Assembly (NCBI RefSeq): GCF_032854445.1
Contig: NC_088305.1
Coordinates: 28,298,628 to 28,362,627 of the forward strand
Length of the DNA: 64,000 nt
Source: Liolophura sinensis
Taxonomy: Eukaryota > Mollusca > Polyplacophora > Chitonida > Chitonidae
Direction: 5' to 3'
Shown here: piece by piece, positions 60,801 through 62,810 of the stretch
Layout of the letters: each line of letters begins with the position of its first letter
Position numbering within the stretch: the stretch's first letter is position 1
Notes under the pieces: generated by a model
Told to the model about the DNA's origin: nothing
Databases searched by the model: none
What the model saw: the letters and a program-made list of their open reading frames with translations, nothing else
Made by a program: the position numbers and the translations under genes

Positions 60801-62810
60801 TCCTGTAATGGTTATTTGGACATGACTAGTACCAAACTTCCTGTAATGGTTATTTGGACATGGCTAGTACCAAACTTCCTTTAATGGCTATTTGGACATG
60901 ACTAGTACCAAACTTCCTGTAATGGTTATTTGGACATGACTAGTACCAAACTTCCTGTAATGGTTATTTGGACATGGCTAGTACCAAACTTCCTTTAATG
61001 GCTATTTGGACATGACTAGTACCAAACTTCCTGTAATGGTTATTTGGACATGACTAGTACCAAACTTCCTGTAATGGTTATTTGGACATGGCTAGTACCA
61101 AACTTCCTGTAATGGTTATTTGGACATGGCTAGTACCAAACTTCCTTTAATGGCTATTTGGACATGACTAGTGCCAAACTTCCTGTAATGGTTATTTGGA
61201 CATGACTAGTACCAAACTTCCTGTAATTGCTATTTGGACATGGCTAGTACCAAACTTCCTGTAATGGTTATTTGCACATGGCTAGTACCAAACTTCCTGT
61301 AATGGTTATTTGCACATGGCTAGTACCAAACTTCCTGTAATGGCTATTTGCACATGGCTAGTACCAAACTTCCTGTAATGGCTATTTGGACATGGCTAGT
61401 ACCAAACTTCCTTTAATGGTTATTTGGACATGGCTAGTACCAAACTTCCTGTAATGGCTATTTGGACATGGCTAGTACCAAACTTCCTGTAATGGTTATT
61501 TGGACATGACTAGTACCAAACTTCCTGTAATGGTTATTTGGACATGGCTAGTACCAAACTTCCTGTAATGGTTATTTGGACATGACTAGTACCAAACTTC
61601 CTGTAATGGTTATTTGGACATGACTAGTACCAAACTTCCTGTAATGGCTATTTGGACATGACTAGTACCAAACTTCCTGTAATGGCTATTTGGACATGAC
61701 TAGTACCAAACTTCCTGTAATGGCTATTTGGACATGGCTAGTACCAAACTTCCTGTAATGGCTATTTGGACATGACTAGTACCAAACTTCCTGTAATGGT
61801 TATTTGGACATGACTAGTACCAAACTTCCTGTAATGGCTATTTGGACATGACTAGTACCAAACTTCCTGTAATGGTTATCTGCAAATGGCTAGTACCAAA
61901 CTTCCTGTAATGGCTATTTGGACATGGCTAGTATCAAACTTCCTGTAATGGTTATTTGGACATGGCTAGTACCAAACAACCTGTAATGGTCATTTGCAAA
62001 TGGCTAGTACCAAACTTCCTGTAATGGCTATTTGGACATGACTAGTACCAAACTTCCTGTAATGGTTATCTGCAAATGGCTAGTACCAAACTTCCTGTAA
62101 TGGCTGTTTGGACATGGCTAGTACCAAACTTCCTTTAATGGTTATTTGGACATGGCTAGTACCAAACTTCCTGTAATGGTTATTTGGACATGGCTAGTAC
62201 CAAACTTCCTGTAATGGCTATTTGGACATGGCTAGTACCAAACTTCCTGTAATGGTTATTTGCACATGGCTAGTACCAAACTTCCTGTAACATTGGGCCT
62301 CTTTACCTCTAGGTTCATAACAGCAGAACACTTCCAGTTCCACTTCATAATTCTCTACTGGAGTCTGACCAGTTTCTTCCTGTTTCGGTTCCAAAAGTGT
62401 GATACGGATGTCTGAAGCAGTGAAGTCCTTGGGCAGTTGGATTTCACCATTTTCTGGAACTTCAAAAGAATCTCTTCCAGATGGGTTGGTGAATTCTTCA
62501 GTTGGGGTATCTCTCTTCTCAATGGCTACTCGGCCAACATTTCCTGTCACAACCACTCTGCCAACAACAACGGGGTCTTCATCATTGGGGGTCAGATCCA
62601 GTTGGATGTAAGGAGGGTTAGCTGTGTCCACAGGGATTATGGCTGACTTTCCTTCAGGACGGATATCTTGAGGAGAGCTTGAGGGGTCAAGCTGAGACAC
62701 CTGGATAGAATCATCTGGCAAAAGTTGTGGGTCCTTCATGCCATCCTCCAGGGTACAGTACTCAGGAGTTGTCTCCCCTGATGGTGGTTGTGGGGTGGCT
62801 TCTGTGACAA
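208..62810 (-). CDS. Giant modular mucin-like gene, partial (49 predicted exons)
   Basis: Spliced gene read from high to low coordinates. I derived the exons from open frames bounded by AG acceptors and GT donors on the minus strand, requiring phase continuity. About 17.3 kb of coding sequence is visible. Module order is: four D modules with short Thr linkers; D modules with long PTS exons; a two-exon F5/8C domain; a cysteine-rich TIL/VWC-like core containing a second F5/8C domain; a divergent D module; and five D modules with linkers. These families are typical of secreted gel-forming mucins, SCO-spondin and hemocytin, so an extracellular mucus, matrix or clotting role is inferred. No transmembrane segment is seen. 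Start, signal peptide and stop lie outside. The array could instead be two fused or neighbouring genes, but continuous phase compatibility argues for one. Four exons have frame-breaking indels. Confidence 0.75.
1168..1647 (-). CDS. D module 1 (discoidin-like domain, single exon)
   Basis: 160 codons, phase 1 at both ends; acceptor ATGTTTAG, donor GTGAGAG. Starts VTGETTPEYC and ends EVFCCYERK. The F5/8C pattern can be followed: an N-terminal Cys, then GMKDPQLLPDDSIQVS (the usual GM-x-IPD-x-ITAS region), then PPYVQLDLTP (the usual WLQVDL strand), then the terminal Cys pair. Fold assignment is by eye and moderate. Carries the NPAGRQSFEVPENG variant. Confidence 0.82.
1648..2451. other. Intron with SINE-like remnants
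   Basis: No exon seen. Holds two diverged, truncated copies of the TTGATTGGTGTTTTAC-type dispersed repeat (about 1,812-1,870 and 2,001-2,160). The same arrangement recurs in the paralogous introns at 4.2-4.6 and 8.6-9.0 kb, so these copies predate the local duplication. Confidence 0.6.
2452..2598 (-). CDS. Thr-rich linker exon L1
   Basis: 49 codons, phase 1-1, made of a SAPPVVETTKAPVT repeat. Donor GTAATG. The only in-phase acceptor with a pyrimidine tract is GTTGTAG at 2,599-2,600, so the start of the longer open frame upstream of it is treated as intron. Paralogues lie at 4,841-5,028 and 9,256-9,360 and differ in repeat number. Confidence 0.7.
2599..3558. other. Intron, duplicated sequence
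   Basis: No exon seen. Contains a tRNA-derived SINE relic (about 2,690-2,832). The remainder is near-identical to 5,029-5,989 and similar to 9,361-10,585, marking it as part of the local segmental duplication. Confidence 0.6.
3559..4060 (-). pseudogene. D module 2, frame broken by several indels
   Basis: Splice sites match the siblings (donor GTAAGAGT, acceptor TTTAG) but the exon is 502 bp where the matching sibling at 7,950 is 504 bp. Against siblings I see an extra G near 3,734, an extra A near 3,783, missing C near 3,787, 3,795 and 3,850, and a missing G near 3,864. The frame is lost between residues about 50 and 100. The changes are single bases, several in short homopolymers, so either decay of a skippable exon or unpolished sequence would explain them. 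Confidence 0.7.
4841..5028 (-). pseudogene. Thr-rich linker exon L2 with one-base deletion
   Basis: Paralogue of L1 with an extra SAPPVVETTKAPVT unit. Length is 188 bp, one short of a multiple of three. The missing G is at about 4,970, where other units read ACAACTGGAGGTGC. Splice sites are intact. It lies next to the damaged D module 2, so both may share a patch of poor sequence, or both may be decaying. Confidence 0.65.
5990..6469 (-). CDS. D module 3 (discoidin-like domain)
   Basis: 160 codons, phase 1-1, donor GTAAGAGT, acceptor TTTAG. Nearly identical to D module 1 but ends FCCYKPT, and has SSFPEDIRPGGKS and YEVDLEVF substitutions. Three cysteines: one near the start and the final pair. 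Confidence 0.82.
6816..7072 (-). mobile_element. Diverged SINE, family A
   Basis: Runs from the T-rich end with TTTATTTGATTGGTGC through CAGTACTCAAGAATATT, AGCCAGCATGAGCTGG and a decayed tRNA-related head ending in GAGGCCCC. The first 70 bases of the window are the head of its paralogous copy, shifted by 7,001 bp. Confidence 0.6.
7209..7670 (-). CDS. PTS exon 2 (Thr/Pro-rich linker)
   Basis: 154 codons, phase 1-1. Donor GTAAGTATA and acceptor CCCCCACAG are the same as in the exon at 208-888, of which this is a shorter duplicate with fewer PTPVQTEGPT units. Ends APSWSTTGL. Confidence 0.82.
   Translation of the reverse strand, partial: LPQHLAKHRSRLLDQHLYQPQQLLQHMDKLLCRLRDQHLCRQRDQHLYRLLDQHLCQPLLLLQQLNRLRDQRLCRLRDQHLCQPLQPPQLVLQHLDQHQERGPGHLSQHLWQPPQLLQHVDKLRDQHLCQQPHLPHQPQQRQVFWHLLGVQLV
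7950..8453 (-). CDS. D module 4 (discoidin-like domain)
   Basis: 168 codons, phase 1-1, with the longer head containing TTQPPSGETTPEYC. Variants: NPSGRQSFDVPENG, AVQTPVENY and a CYERR end. Donor GTAAGAG, acceptor TTTAG. Intact frame. Confidence 0.82.
9256..9360 (-). CDS. Thr-rich linker exon L3
   Basis: 35 codons, phase 1-1. The shortest of the SAPPVVETT linkers. Donor GTAATG and the same GTTGTAG acceptor as L1. Confidence 0.7.
9485..9755 (-). mobile_element. Full-length tRNA-derived SINE, family A, nested
   Basis: T-rich end (A tail of the minus strand), body with GGTGTTTTACGCCGTACTC, and a head whose complement reads as a tRNA-like A box (GTGGCTCAGTCGG). Flanked by 12-bp target duplications (9,473-9,484 and 9,756-9,767, one mismatch). 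It sits inside an older SINE relic that is uninterrupted in the paralogous introns near 2,700 and 5,150, so it inserted after the local duplication. Confidence 0.85.
10586..11092 (-). CDS. D module 5 (divergent head)
   Basis: 169 codons, phase 1-1. The head differs from the siblings (PLPSAEPTPEPCREQDG) and the first strand reads DRAITVSVIDPSSS, while the rest matches (NPPGIDSYEVPENG, FCCYKPT). Donor GTAAGAG, acceptor TTTTCTAG. The mosaic of a unique 5' part and a standard 3' part suggests recombination or gene conversion between modules. Confidence 0.82.
11093..12203. other. Intron without recognisable content
   Basis: AT-rich sequence. I see no exon, no tandem repeat and no clear SINE in it. 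Confidence 0.5.
12204..12299 (-). CDS. Short Thr-rich linker exon
   Basis: 32 codons, phase 1-1, including TPTVAMPTTTKSAVTT and ending SAPTTSP. Donor GTAAGTTT is strong; the acceptor TATAAG has a weak pyrimidine tract. Joins the divergent D module 6 to D module 5. Confidence 0.7.
12421..12640. repeat. Short minisatellite (about 18-bp unit)
   Basis: Degenerate tandem copies of GCCATTGGTAAGCCAC. An open frame crossing it on the minus strand is a by-product of the repeat. Confidence 0.75.
12648..12860. repeat. 59-bp tandem repeat, about 3.5 copies
   Basis: Unit contains CTGACACCAACTCTTGCCAG followed by TTTGGCTATAATGTTGG. Copies are nearly identical. Confidence 0.8.
12999..13439 (-). CDS. D module 6 (divergent discoidin-like domain)
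   Basis: 147 codons, phase 1-1; acceptor CTGTTATTCAG, donor GTAAGC. Starts NCKAIMSDRSFITDEQIETS and ends MDLVVCGEF. It has only two cysteines, one at each end, which is the canonical F5/8C arrangement. It also differs from the other D modules across the whole length. This makes it the likely older single-exon relative and supports the family assignment. Confidence 0.82.
13715..13765 (-). CDS. Very short linker exon
   Basis: 17 codons (TTPFITSSTVAYTTPS), phase 1-1, with a good acceptor CCCTTCACAG and donor GTAAAG. Neighbouring exons share the TTxTPFIT wording, consistent with a duplicated linker. Confidence 0.65.
14270..14450 (-). CDS. VWC-like module, second half plus linker
   Basis: Starts in phase 0 (acceptor CATTCTGCAG) and ends in phase 1 (donor GTAAGTC). 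Reads PDTTWRTGACDQFTCV, then CDVDC, then MGKCCPTC followed by TTTSTPFITPS. The CCPTC ending is typical of VWC repeats in mucins. It completes the VWC begun in the exon at 15,595-15,696. Confidence 0.82.
14599..14930. repeat. Tandem repeat, about 90-100-bp unit, 3-4 copies
   Basis: Copies begin with CTTCAAAAACTTTACTTTC near 14,603, 14,702, 14,799 and 14,890; the last is truncated. Confidence 0.8.
15037..15545. repeat. GGAGGATGTCAGAACAG minisatellite
   Basis: 17-bp core unit interspersed with longer GGATAGAGGGAGAATGTCAG forms. It lies 50 bp downstream (in gene direction) of the donor at 15,594. The long plus-strand open frames across it are repeat artefacts. Confidence 0.85.
15595..15696 (-). 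CDS. VWC-like module, first half
   Basis: 34 codons, phase 0-0; acceptor TTCTCTGTCAG, donor GTAAGTGA. Reads GYTLENRDPDDDVCCRCV, then CEYPPRSGIYYD. CCRC-type spacing and position after a TIL domain match VWC-like segments of VWF and mucins. Confidence 0.82.
15720..17625. repeat. 23-bp minisatellite, about 80 units
   Basis: Degenerate unit GAACACAGAAACACCTTCATTGT with higher-order blocks; 400-600-bp stretches recur. It fills nearly the whole intron between the exons at 15,595 and 17,820 and starts about 25 bp upstream of the acceptor of the former. Confidence 0.88.
17820..18097 (-). CDS. TIL-like domain followed by VWC-like segment
   Basis: Phase 1 in, phase 0 out; acceptor CTGTCCTTAG, donor GTATGT. 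Reads CEAPRVWNEVCACEKTC, then CIPGCACPKNTFFNGTECV (a classic TIL core), then CSCYHDGVAYEPD, then CMNCTC and CNLEC. Cys-rich and non-repetitive, so it is among the clearest coding exons here. In this spliced reading it continues from ..TQCY of the exon at 19,208. Confidence 0.87.
18336..18472 (+). mobile_element. SINE family A fragment
   Basis: Plus-oriented 3' part: CTGCCAGCAACCTACAG through GGCGTAAAACACCAATCAAA and an AATA-rich tail. Confidence 0.55.
18820..18985 (+). mobile_element. SINE family A fragment
   Basis: Plus-oriented 3' part with AGGTCTGCCAGCAACCTGC, TTTCCTCCCACCATAATGC and an (ATAA)n tail at 18,957-18,985. Confidence 0.65.
19208..19298 (-). CDS. Cys-rich spacer exon between TIL-like domains
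   Basis: 91 bp, phase 0 in, phase 1 out; acceptor TTTCTTTGTCCAG, donor GTAAGATC. Reads LGERFPVDEVRCKTGVCTP and ends TQCY. Joined to its neighbours it gives the VWC-like stretch between two TIL domains. Confidence 0.8.
19299..21002. other. Long intron, mostly featureless
   Basis: No supported exon. A minus-strand open frame at 19,924-20,211 has non-repetitive acidic composition (MDGDESSDSDIPNFNLGF) and could be a relic of a transposon ORF. I cannot assign it, and see no start context or splice partners. Confidence 0.4.
21003..22510. repeat. 58-bp tandem array, 26 copies, each with a copy of the exon end and 5' splice site
   Basis: Exact 58-bp period from 21,003 to the last unit beginning at 22,453, with no length change in any unit. 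On the minus strand each unit carries the last coding bases of the adjacent exon (TATGACTTCCTCAGACAGAG, ACTACAAG) followed by the donor GTACGTACC or a close variant. The GT is kept in every copy. Using any donor other than the first would meet an in-frame TGA in the next unit. Confidence 0.95.
22472..22764 (-). CDS. Thr-rich leader plus TIL-like domain
   Basis: 293 bp, phase 1 in, phase 0 out; acceptor TATGATTTCAG, donor GTACGTACC. A short Thr/Pro segment (VTVTTPEVVVTEAPAPETT) precedes a TIL pattern: CPDGKEYSACMMYKTC, CEAGCQCAEG, NGTCIDPSHCPCYDF. The 3' end was fixed at the first of 26 tandem donors because it alone joins the next exon in frame. Confidence 0.87.
23485..23641 (-). CDS. F5/8 type C domain B, C-terminal half
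   Basis: Phase 0 in, phase 1 out; acceptor GTGTTTTACAG, donor GTAAGTGA. Reads FNEKIEAQFVRLIVTGKAQG and NAEVFGCYEL, the standard end of an F5/8C (discoidin) domain: the A-x-x-VRL-x-V strand and the final Cys of the terminal disulphide. Confidence 0.88.
24495..24793 (-). CDS. F5/8 type C domain B, N-terminal half
   Basis: 299 bp, phase 1 in, phase 0 out; acceptor TTTGTTGTGCAG, donor GTAAACTG. Reads CYEHL, then GWRSAESDPTPWLQVSLRQP, then LSEDGINWMPYTEG. The GW-x-S...WLQVSL and S-x-DG-x-xW motifs are diagnostic of F5/8C. A phase-0 intron splits this domain as in domain A, unlike the single-exon D modules. Confidence 0.88.
25300..25442 (-). mobile_element. SINE family A fragment
   Basis: Head half: ATTGGTGGGAACCAAG through ATTGCATTGGTGAGAGGC and CACAGAGGCCC, diverged from the copy at 9,485. 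About 25,188-25,300 belongs to another dispersed repeat also seen near 34,200 and 36,540 (GGTCAGTTTTATG... GACAAACTTTC). Confidence 0.5.
25468..25713 (-). CDS. Cys-rich module plus Thr/Pro linker
   Basis: 82 codons, phase 1-1; acceptor ACATAAATGCAG, donor GTTAGT. Cys spacing is C-x3-C-x-C-x3-C-x6-C-x5-C-x3-C-x-C-x10-C, for example CEDRCNCEVGC and GCDHTCEC. It ends in PVPTTTASPTTTRTPSTPKP. The exon at 33,458 has the same spacing, so the two are paralogues. I do not recognise the exact family; EGF- or TIL-like is possible. Confidence 0.82.
26115..26550. repeat. About 139-bp tandem repeat, 3 copies
   Basis: Units begin AATTGAGGTTTTTGTAACTG at about 26,122, 26,262, 26,401 and a partial at 26,539. 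Open frames across it on both strands are repeat artefacts. Confidence 0.85.
26626..26824 (-). CDS. VWC-like half-module plus Thr-rich linker
   Basis: 199 bp, phase 0 in, phase 1 out; acceptor CATGTTTTAG, donor GTGAGTAT. Reads IGDQCILPNCSSCTCAYD, TECRETAACGPP, then PTPKRTTTEQATT. C-x2-C-x-C is the VWC signature. Pairs with the exon at 28,185 across a phase-0 intron. Confidence 0.85.
27700..27800. repeat. Dispersed repeat fragment
   Basis: GAATGAATGATTATGGCTTAACGCCACATCAGCAATG resembles the start of a common molluscan repeat from memory only; no boundaries could be set. The rest of 26,825-28,184 is AT-rich intron with no exon seen. Confidence 0.35.
28185..28417 (-). CDS. TIL-like Cys-rich module
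   Basis: 233 bp, phase 1 in, phase 0 out; acceptor TGGCTTGCAG. The donor is GTCAGT, weaker than the others but the only one giving the phase needed by the next exon. Reads LVPDTCLMRITC, MECAASVDLCQCPIGSY, CLTPCQCHVDGQVRELT. Homologous in layout to the exon at 29,854. Confidence 0.82.
28651..29080. repeat. 78-bp tandem array, 6 copies, each with the exon end and 5' splice site
   Basis: Donor dinucleotide positions at 28,658, 28,736, 28,814, 28,892, 28,970 and 29,048 are exactly 78 bp apart. Each unit holds, on the minus strand, CTGCCCTCAACATCCTCAT then the donor GTAAGTCTGAC. Reading past the first donor meets TAA within one unit. Confidence 0.95.
29050..29185 (-). CDS. VWC-like half-module
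   Basis: 136 bp, phase 0 in, phase 1 out; acceptor ATGTTTCAG, donor GTAAGTCT. The correct frame reads PGESCKMDDCSDCVCEYD, WRCQPGVC, then TTPWELPSTSS. The longest open frame through here is a different, repeat-driven frame and does not fit the neighbours. The final T joins GC of the next exon to make a Cys. Confidence 0.84.
29854..30113 (-). CDS. TIL-like Cys-rich module
   Basis: 260 bp, phase 1 in, phase 0 out; acceptor GTCCGCACACAG, donor GTTAGA. Reads IPEACFRNLTC, CGEKIPDCGGCPSGYY, CDCTENGLVINKK. Continues in phase 0 into the VWC-like exon at 29,050, the same arrangement as the 28,185/26,626 pair. Confidence 0.85.
30573..30878 (-). CDS. Cys-rich module plus Thr-rich tail
   Basis: 102 codons, phase 1-1; acceptor CTAATTTCCAG, donor GTAAGCC. 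Reads TFPQRCVISKPCGDLNN, VLCSQLSTSCECPLPS, then FYSTTESWFTGEITPDTTG. It resembles the first part of the neighbouring TIL-like modules. A second AG (CCCACAG, 15 bp in) would not give phase 1. Confidence 0.82.
31001..31359 (-). mobile_element. tRNA-derived SINE, family B, full length
   Basis: GTGAGTGAGTG end, body GGGGTTTAACGTCCTACTC, and a tRNA-like head (on the minus strand TAGCACAGTTGGTAAAGCG as A box). Flanked by a perfect 17-bp target duplication, TGAATATAGGAATAGAG, at 30,984-31,000 and 31,360-31,376. Confidence 0.88.
31404..31710 (-). mobile_element. SINE family B, older copy
   Basis: Same body as the copy at 31,001 (CCTTGTTGCAGGACAG, GAAGTTACACCTTCCTC) with more substitutions and a truncated head. 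Confidence 0.75.
31775..33285. repeat. 32-bp minisatellite, about 47 units
   Basis: Unit CTCAAGGAAATGCTCACAGT plus GTCATGCTGAAC, with shortened variants and a repeated block of about 450 bp, indicating several rounds of expansion. Entirely intronic. Confidence 0.9.
33458..33667 (-). CDS. Cys-rich module plus Thr linker, start of the cysteine-rich core
   Basis: 70 codons, phase 1-1; acceptor TTTGCATTGCAG, donor GTGAGTAG. Reads VCNTNCICILGCGEDLSRC, GCDASCVCPAG, CIFRQPC, then TTEPWLETTTGSFVTPT. Paralogue of the exon at 25,468 with identical spacing of the first nine cysteines. Confidence 0.84.
34590..34756. repeat. Duplicate of 35,121-35,303 carrying the exon end and donor
   Basis: About 150 bp repeats the intron sequence next to the PTS exon at 35,275 plus its last ~25 coding bases (34,720 onward) and its GTTAATAC donor at 34,718-34,719. 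The copy has no acceptor of its own, so it is an exon-end remnant. Confidence 0.85.
34757..35120 (-). mobile_element. SINE family B, full length
   Basis: Almost identical to the copy at 31,001. Flanks TCTCGGATATTAGAG (34,742-34,756) and TCCCAGATATTAGAG (35,121-35,135) look like a 15-bp target duplication with two mismatches. It inserted at the junction of the two duplicate segments. Confidence 0.85.
35275..35862 (-). CDS. PTS exon 3 (Thr/Pro-rich linker)
   Basis: 196 codons, phase 1-1; acceptor TTTGACCATAG, donor GTTAAT. Repeats of TEGPTPVPTTAAPTTPELT and TPVPDTEAP, ending TTVPSSQ. It separates F5/8C domain A from the cysteine-rich core. The ATAG acceptor was chosen because the nearby CCCAG is out of phase. 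Confidence 0.82.
36172..36274 (-). CDS. F5/8 type C domain A, C-terminal half
   Basis: Phase 0 in, phase 1 out; acceptor TTTGCCTCAG, donor GTAGGTG. Reads FNLVPTAASVVRIIPEGP then INIQLRACE, the usual last strands and closing Cys of F5/8C. Confidence 0.87.
36844..37091 (-). CDS. F5/8 type C domain A, N-terminal half
   Basis: 248 bp, phase 1 in, phase 0 out; acceptor CATTTCTAG, donor GTGAGTCA. Reads DTFCNDALLDADSKITPQG, SQPYMEIDLQEDYILSAIEA, SYVELGISVEPKQ. The Cys start, PY-x-EIDL strand and phase-0 junction match domain B. Confidence 0.86.
37128..37360 (-). mobile_element. SINE family A, near full length, diverged
   Basis: GGTGTTTTACACTGTACTC, GCCAGCATTATGATGG, GAGGAAGCCAGCAAGAGCTG and a head ending GGAGGCCTC. 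Confidence 0.7.
37990..38465. repeat. 49-bp minisatellite, about 9-10 copies
   Basis: Unit ACCAGTGACGAAGCACACC, AAGGCAGCAGTAAAGGCCAG, CTAAGTTTGC. It begins about 130 bp downstream (gene direction) of the 30-bp exon's donor. Confidence 0.9.
38592..38621 (-). CDS. Predicted 30-bp microexon
   Basis: Phase 1-1, ten codons (EHVSVGAIT with split ends). Acceptor TTTTTTCTGTCATTTTCAG and donor GTAAGC are both strong and it joins its neighbours in frame. Splicing past it would also keep frame, so it may be optional. RNA evidence is not available here. Confidence 0.55.
38656..38877 (-). CDS. Small secreted-type ORF of unknown identity, in an intron
   Basis: 73 codons with an in-frame TGA six codons upstream of ATG and a TGA stop. 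Starts MLPALFLICIISYIPLSSG, a convincing signal peptide, then VSVKR, a possible dibasic cleavage site, then RCCGNGSC and one more Cys near the end (ENMC). I could not place it in a named peptide family and saw no polyadenylation signal. It ends 34 bp before the microexon, in the same orientation as the large gene. It may be a nested gene, a first exon of another transcript, or chance. Confidence 0.35.
   Translation of the reverse strand: MLPALFLICIISYIPLSSGVSVKRCCGNGSCDYRLGTPFTDYEWYRNVGLDAYISSFSSENMCMEMRLQNLDD
39462..40103 (-). CDS. PTS exon 4 (regular 12-residue repeat)
   Basis: 214 codons, phase 1-1. Repeats VTTPAVGPTTQGPS or VTTPAFGPTTQG with interspersed VETPQVVVTTQGP. The repeat differs from the TEGPTPVQ type, so this linker arose separately. 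Acceptor CATCTGATAG; donor GTCTGG is weak and the 3' edge is the least certain of the PTS exons. Confidence 0.75.
40104..41022. other. Intron, nothing recognised
   Basis: AT-rich; no exon, tandem repeat or clear SINE seen. Confidence 0.5.
41023..41529 (-). CDS. D module 7
   Basis: 169 codons, phase 1-1; acceptor CTTATTTTTAG, donor GTGAGAAT. Starts VTKETTQPTSVKTTPEYC with ALEDG instead of TMEDG, carries NPSGRDSYEVPENG and ends CYEQGT. Confidence 0.83.
41693..43840 (-). CDS. Giant PTS exon 5 (716 codons)
   Basis: 2,148 bp open without a stop, phase 1-1; donor GTGAGTAT, acceptor TTTTTTTTAAG. Tandem TEGPTPVQ units are grouped in longer blocks that include PGPTPGERTGPPFTTPVATT. It ends APSWSTSGF, as other PTS exons do. 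About half of residues are Thr or Pro, so heavy O-glycosylation is expected. The open plus-strand frames across the same span mirror the low-complexity codons and are not genes. Confidence 0.88.
43920..44020. repeat. 27-bp repeat, three copies
   Basis: CCTTTTCACACAGGTGAGAC followed by TGACAG, three times. Confidence 0.8.
44527..45020 (-). pseudogene. D module 8 with one-base deletion
   Basis: 494 bp, one less than a multiple of three, with normal splice sites (acceptor TTCCTGTTTCAG, donor GTACGAG). The lost T is at about 44,706, where siblings read GGATTAGCGAATTC. The frame is normal up to RVKPTEEFA and then lost. Either a disabled module or a sequence error. Confidence 0.72.
45585..45780 (-). 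mobile_element. SINE family A fragment
   Basis: TTCATTGGTGATTTATGCCATACTCAAG through GGAAGGCAGCATGAGCTGC; head missing. Confidence 0.55.
45912..46389 (-). pseudogene. PTS exon 6 with one-base insertion
   Basis: 478 bp where 477 is expected. The 5' part reads the standard TEGPTPVQTERPTPV. A run of four C at 46,259-46,262 replaces the usual three and shifts the frame. The restored frame further on reads TPKQTTSPAVSTT and PSVTTTSNPS, up to a good donor GTAAGTTT. The single homopolymer change makes a sequencing error likely. Confidence 0.7.
46465..46607 (+). mobile_element. SINE family A, head fragment with tRNA-like promoter
   Basis: Begins GGGCCTCCGTGGCTGAGTCGG (A box region) and contains GAGTTCAAGTCC (B box). 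Copies of AAAATGAGCA flank it (46,455-46,464 and 46,608-46,617). The paralogous intron at 48,140-48,155 lacks it, so it inserted after that duplication. Confidence 0.8.
46800..47291 (-). CDS. D module 9
   Basis: 164 codons, phase 1-1; acceptor CATTGGTTACAG, donor GTACGAG. Shorter head TEETTQETTPEYC, PPGIDSYEVPENG variant, NNPTEEFTS, and end CYERK. Its 3' flank is nearly identical to that of D modules 8 and 10. Confidence 0.83.
47553..48077 (-). CDS. PTS exon 7
   Basis: 175 codons, phase 1-1; acceptor CTGCTTTCTAG shared with PTS exon 6, donor GTAAGTAT. TEGPTPVQ repeats, then TPEGRTGQPVTTPVTTGG and the APSWSTAGS end. Confidence 0.84.
48335..48838 (-). CDS. D module 10
   Basis: 168 codons, phase 1-1; acceptor T12ACAG, donor GTACGAG. 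Head SEEPTQPPSGETTPEYC, variant NPSGRQSYEVPENG, end CYERK. Confidence 0.84.
49081..49416 (-). CDS. PTS exon 8
   Basis: 112 codons, phase 1-1; donor GTAAGTAT, acceptor TGATTATAG. TEGPTPVQTHGPTPVPTTSA repeats and the APSWSTTGS end. Most 5' of the long PTS exons. Confidence 0.82.
49417..50175. other. Intron, nothing recognised
   Basis: AT-rich; no exon, tandem repeat or complete SINE seen. Confidence 0.5.
50176..50238 (-). CDS. Short Thr-rich linker exon
   Basis: 21 codons (SPSGEETTTTTTVTGPPATT), phase 1-1; acceptor CTTTATGCAG, donor GTACAG. Short, so support rests on splice sites, phase and composition. Confidence 0.6.
50239..51769. other. Intron with one SINE relic
   Basis: No exon seen. 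A diverged plus-strand family A SINE lies at about 51,435-51,655 (GGCGCATCCGTGGCCAAGTG head, CACACCAATCGAATAAAT tail). Confidence 0.55.
51770..51874 (-). CDS. Short Thr-rich linker exon
   Basis: 35 codons, phase 1-1; acceptor TTTTTTTTTTAATACAG, donor GTAACC. Reads TTTTMTKTVTTTVSPPPSGE then STPFVQITTVITT. Confidence 0.7.
51905..52040. repeat. Direct repeat of about 70 bp, two copies
   Basis: Two copies of CATGAATGAACGGATTAAGTC through CAGCCATGCTGTGGAGAGAAC. Confidence 0.8.
52651..53154 (-). CDS. D module 11
   Basis: 168 codons, phase 1-1; acceptor GTACATTTACAG, donor GTACAT. NPSGTDSYEVPENG variant with IRLPKDF (Arg for Gln), TLEDG start, end CYEPK. Confidence 0.84.
53155..54575. other. Long intron, nothing recognised
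   Basis: AT-rich; no exon, tandem array or clear mobile element seen. Confidence 0.5.
54576..54722 (-). CDS. Thr/Ser-rich linker exon
   Basis: 49 codons, phase 1-1; acceptor TTCTCTTCAATGCAG, donor GTGAGG. Reads TTTKTTQTVTTVKTSGSPS, ISTRPTTSAVEKTPLVT, SSETSTVVTK. Confidence 0.75.
54948..55420. repeat. 39-bp minisatellite, about 12 copies
   Basis: Unit GGAATGACTGAAAATACTGG, AGAAATTGCAATAATCCTT. Because 39 is divisible by three, a 177-codon plus-strand frame (MTENTGEIAIILG repeated) stays open; I regard it as spurious. Confidence 0.92.
56563..57066 (-). CDS. D module 12
   Basis: 168 codons, phase 1-1; acceptor ending TTACAG, donor GTAAGTTT. NPSGTDSYEVPENG, GRVVIEKRD (Val for Ala), AVQTPVENY, end CYEPK. 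Confidence 0.84.
57904..58062 (-). CDS. Thr-rich linker exon with PIGQT repeat
   Basis: 53 codons, phase 1-1; acceptor TTCTTATTGAAG, donor GTGAGATT. Four tandem TPIGQT units, then AVEKTSTVTTSETTTVVTT. Shares its ending with the linker at 59,893. Confidence 0.78.
58385..58540 (-). mobile_element. SINE family A fragment
   Basis: TCTGATTGGCGTTTCACGGC through CAGGTTTCTGCCAGACC; head missing. Confidence 0.5.
58727..59230 (-). CDS. D module 13
   Basis: 168 codons, phase 1-1; donor GTAAAGT. ILEDG start, DHSIQVS, NPSGTDSYEVPENG, end CYESR. The intron just past its donor holds single, unexpanded relatives of the 38-bp unit that forms an array beside D module 14. Confidence 0.84.
59893..60006 (-). 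CDS. Thr-rich linker exon
   Basis: 38 codons, phase 1-1; acceptor TTTAATATTGAAG, donor GTGAGG. Reads TTSAMVIPPTTPIGQTTP then SETTTVVTT: one PIGQT unit where the 57,904 paralogue has four. Confidence 0.75.
60184..60355 (-). mobile_element. SINE family A, head-truncated
   Basis: TTTATTTGATTTGTGTTTTACGCCGTACTC through GGAGAGGAAGCCAGCATGAG; close to the 9,485 copy, so relatively young. Confidence 0.7.
60529..62289. repeat. 38-bp minisatellite, about 46 copies
   Basis: Unit AACTTCCTGTAATGGTTATT, TGGACATGGCTAGTACCA. It stops about 17 bp from the D module 14 donor. Confidence 0.95.
62307..62810 (-). CDS. D module 14, most 5' exon found
   Basis: 168 codons, phase 1-1; donor GTAAAGAG, acceptor ending TTACAG. 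NDEDPVVVG (Asp for Gly), DTPTEEFTNPSGRDSFE, end CYEPR. The phase-1 start means at least one more exon lies upstream. Confidence 0.84.
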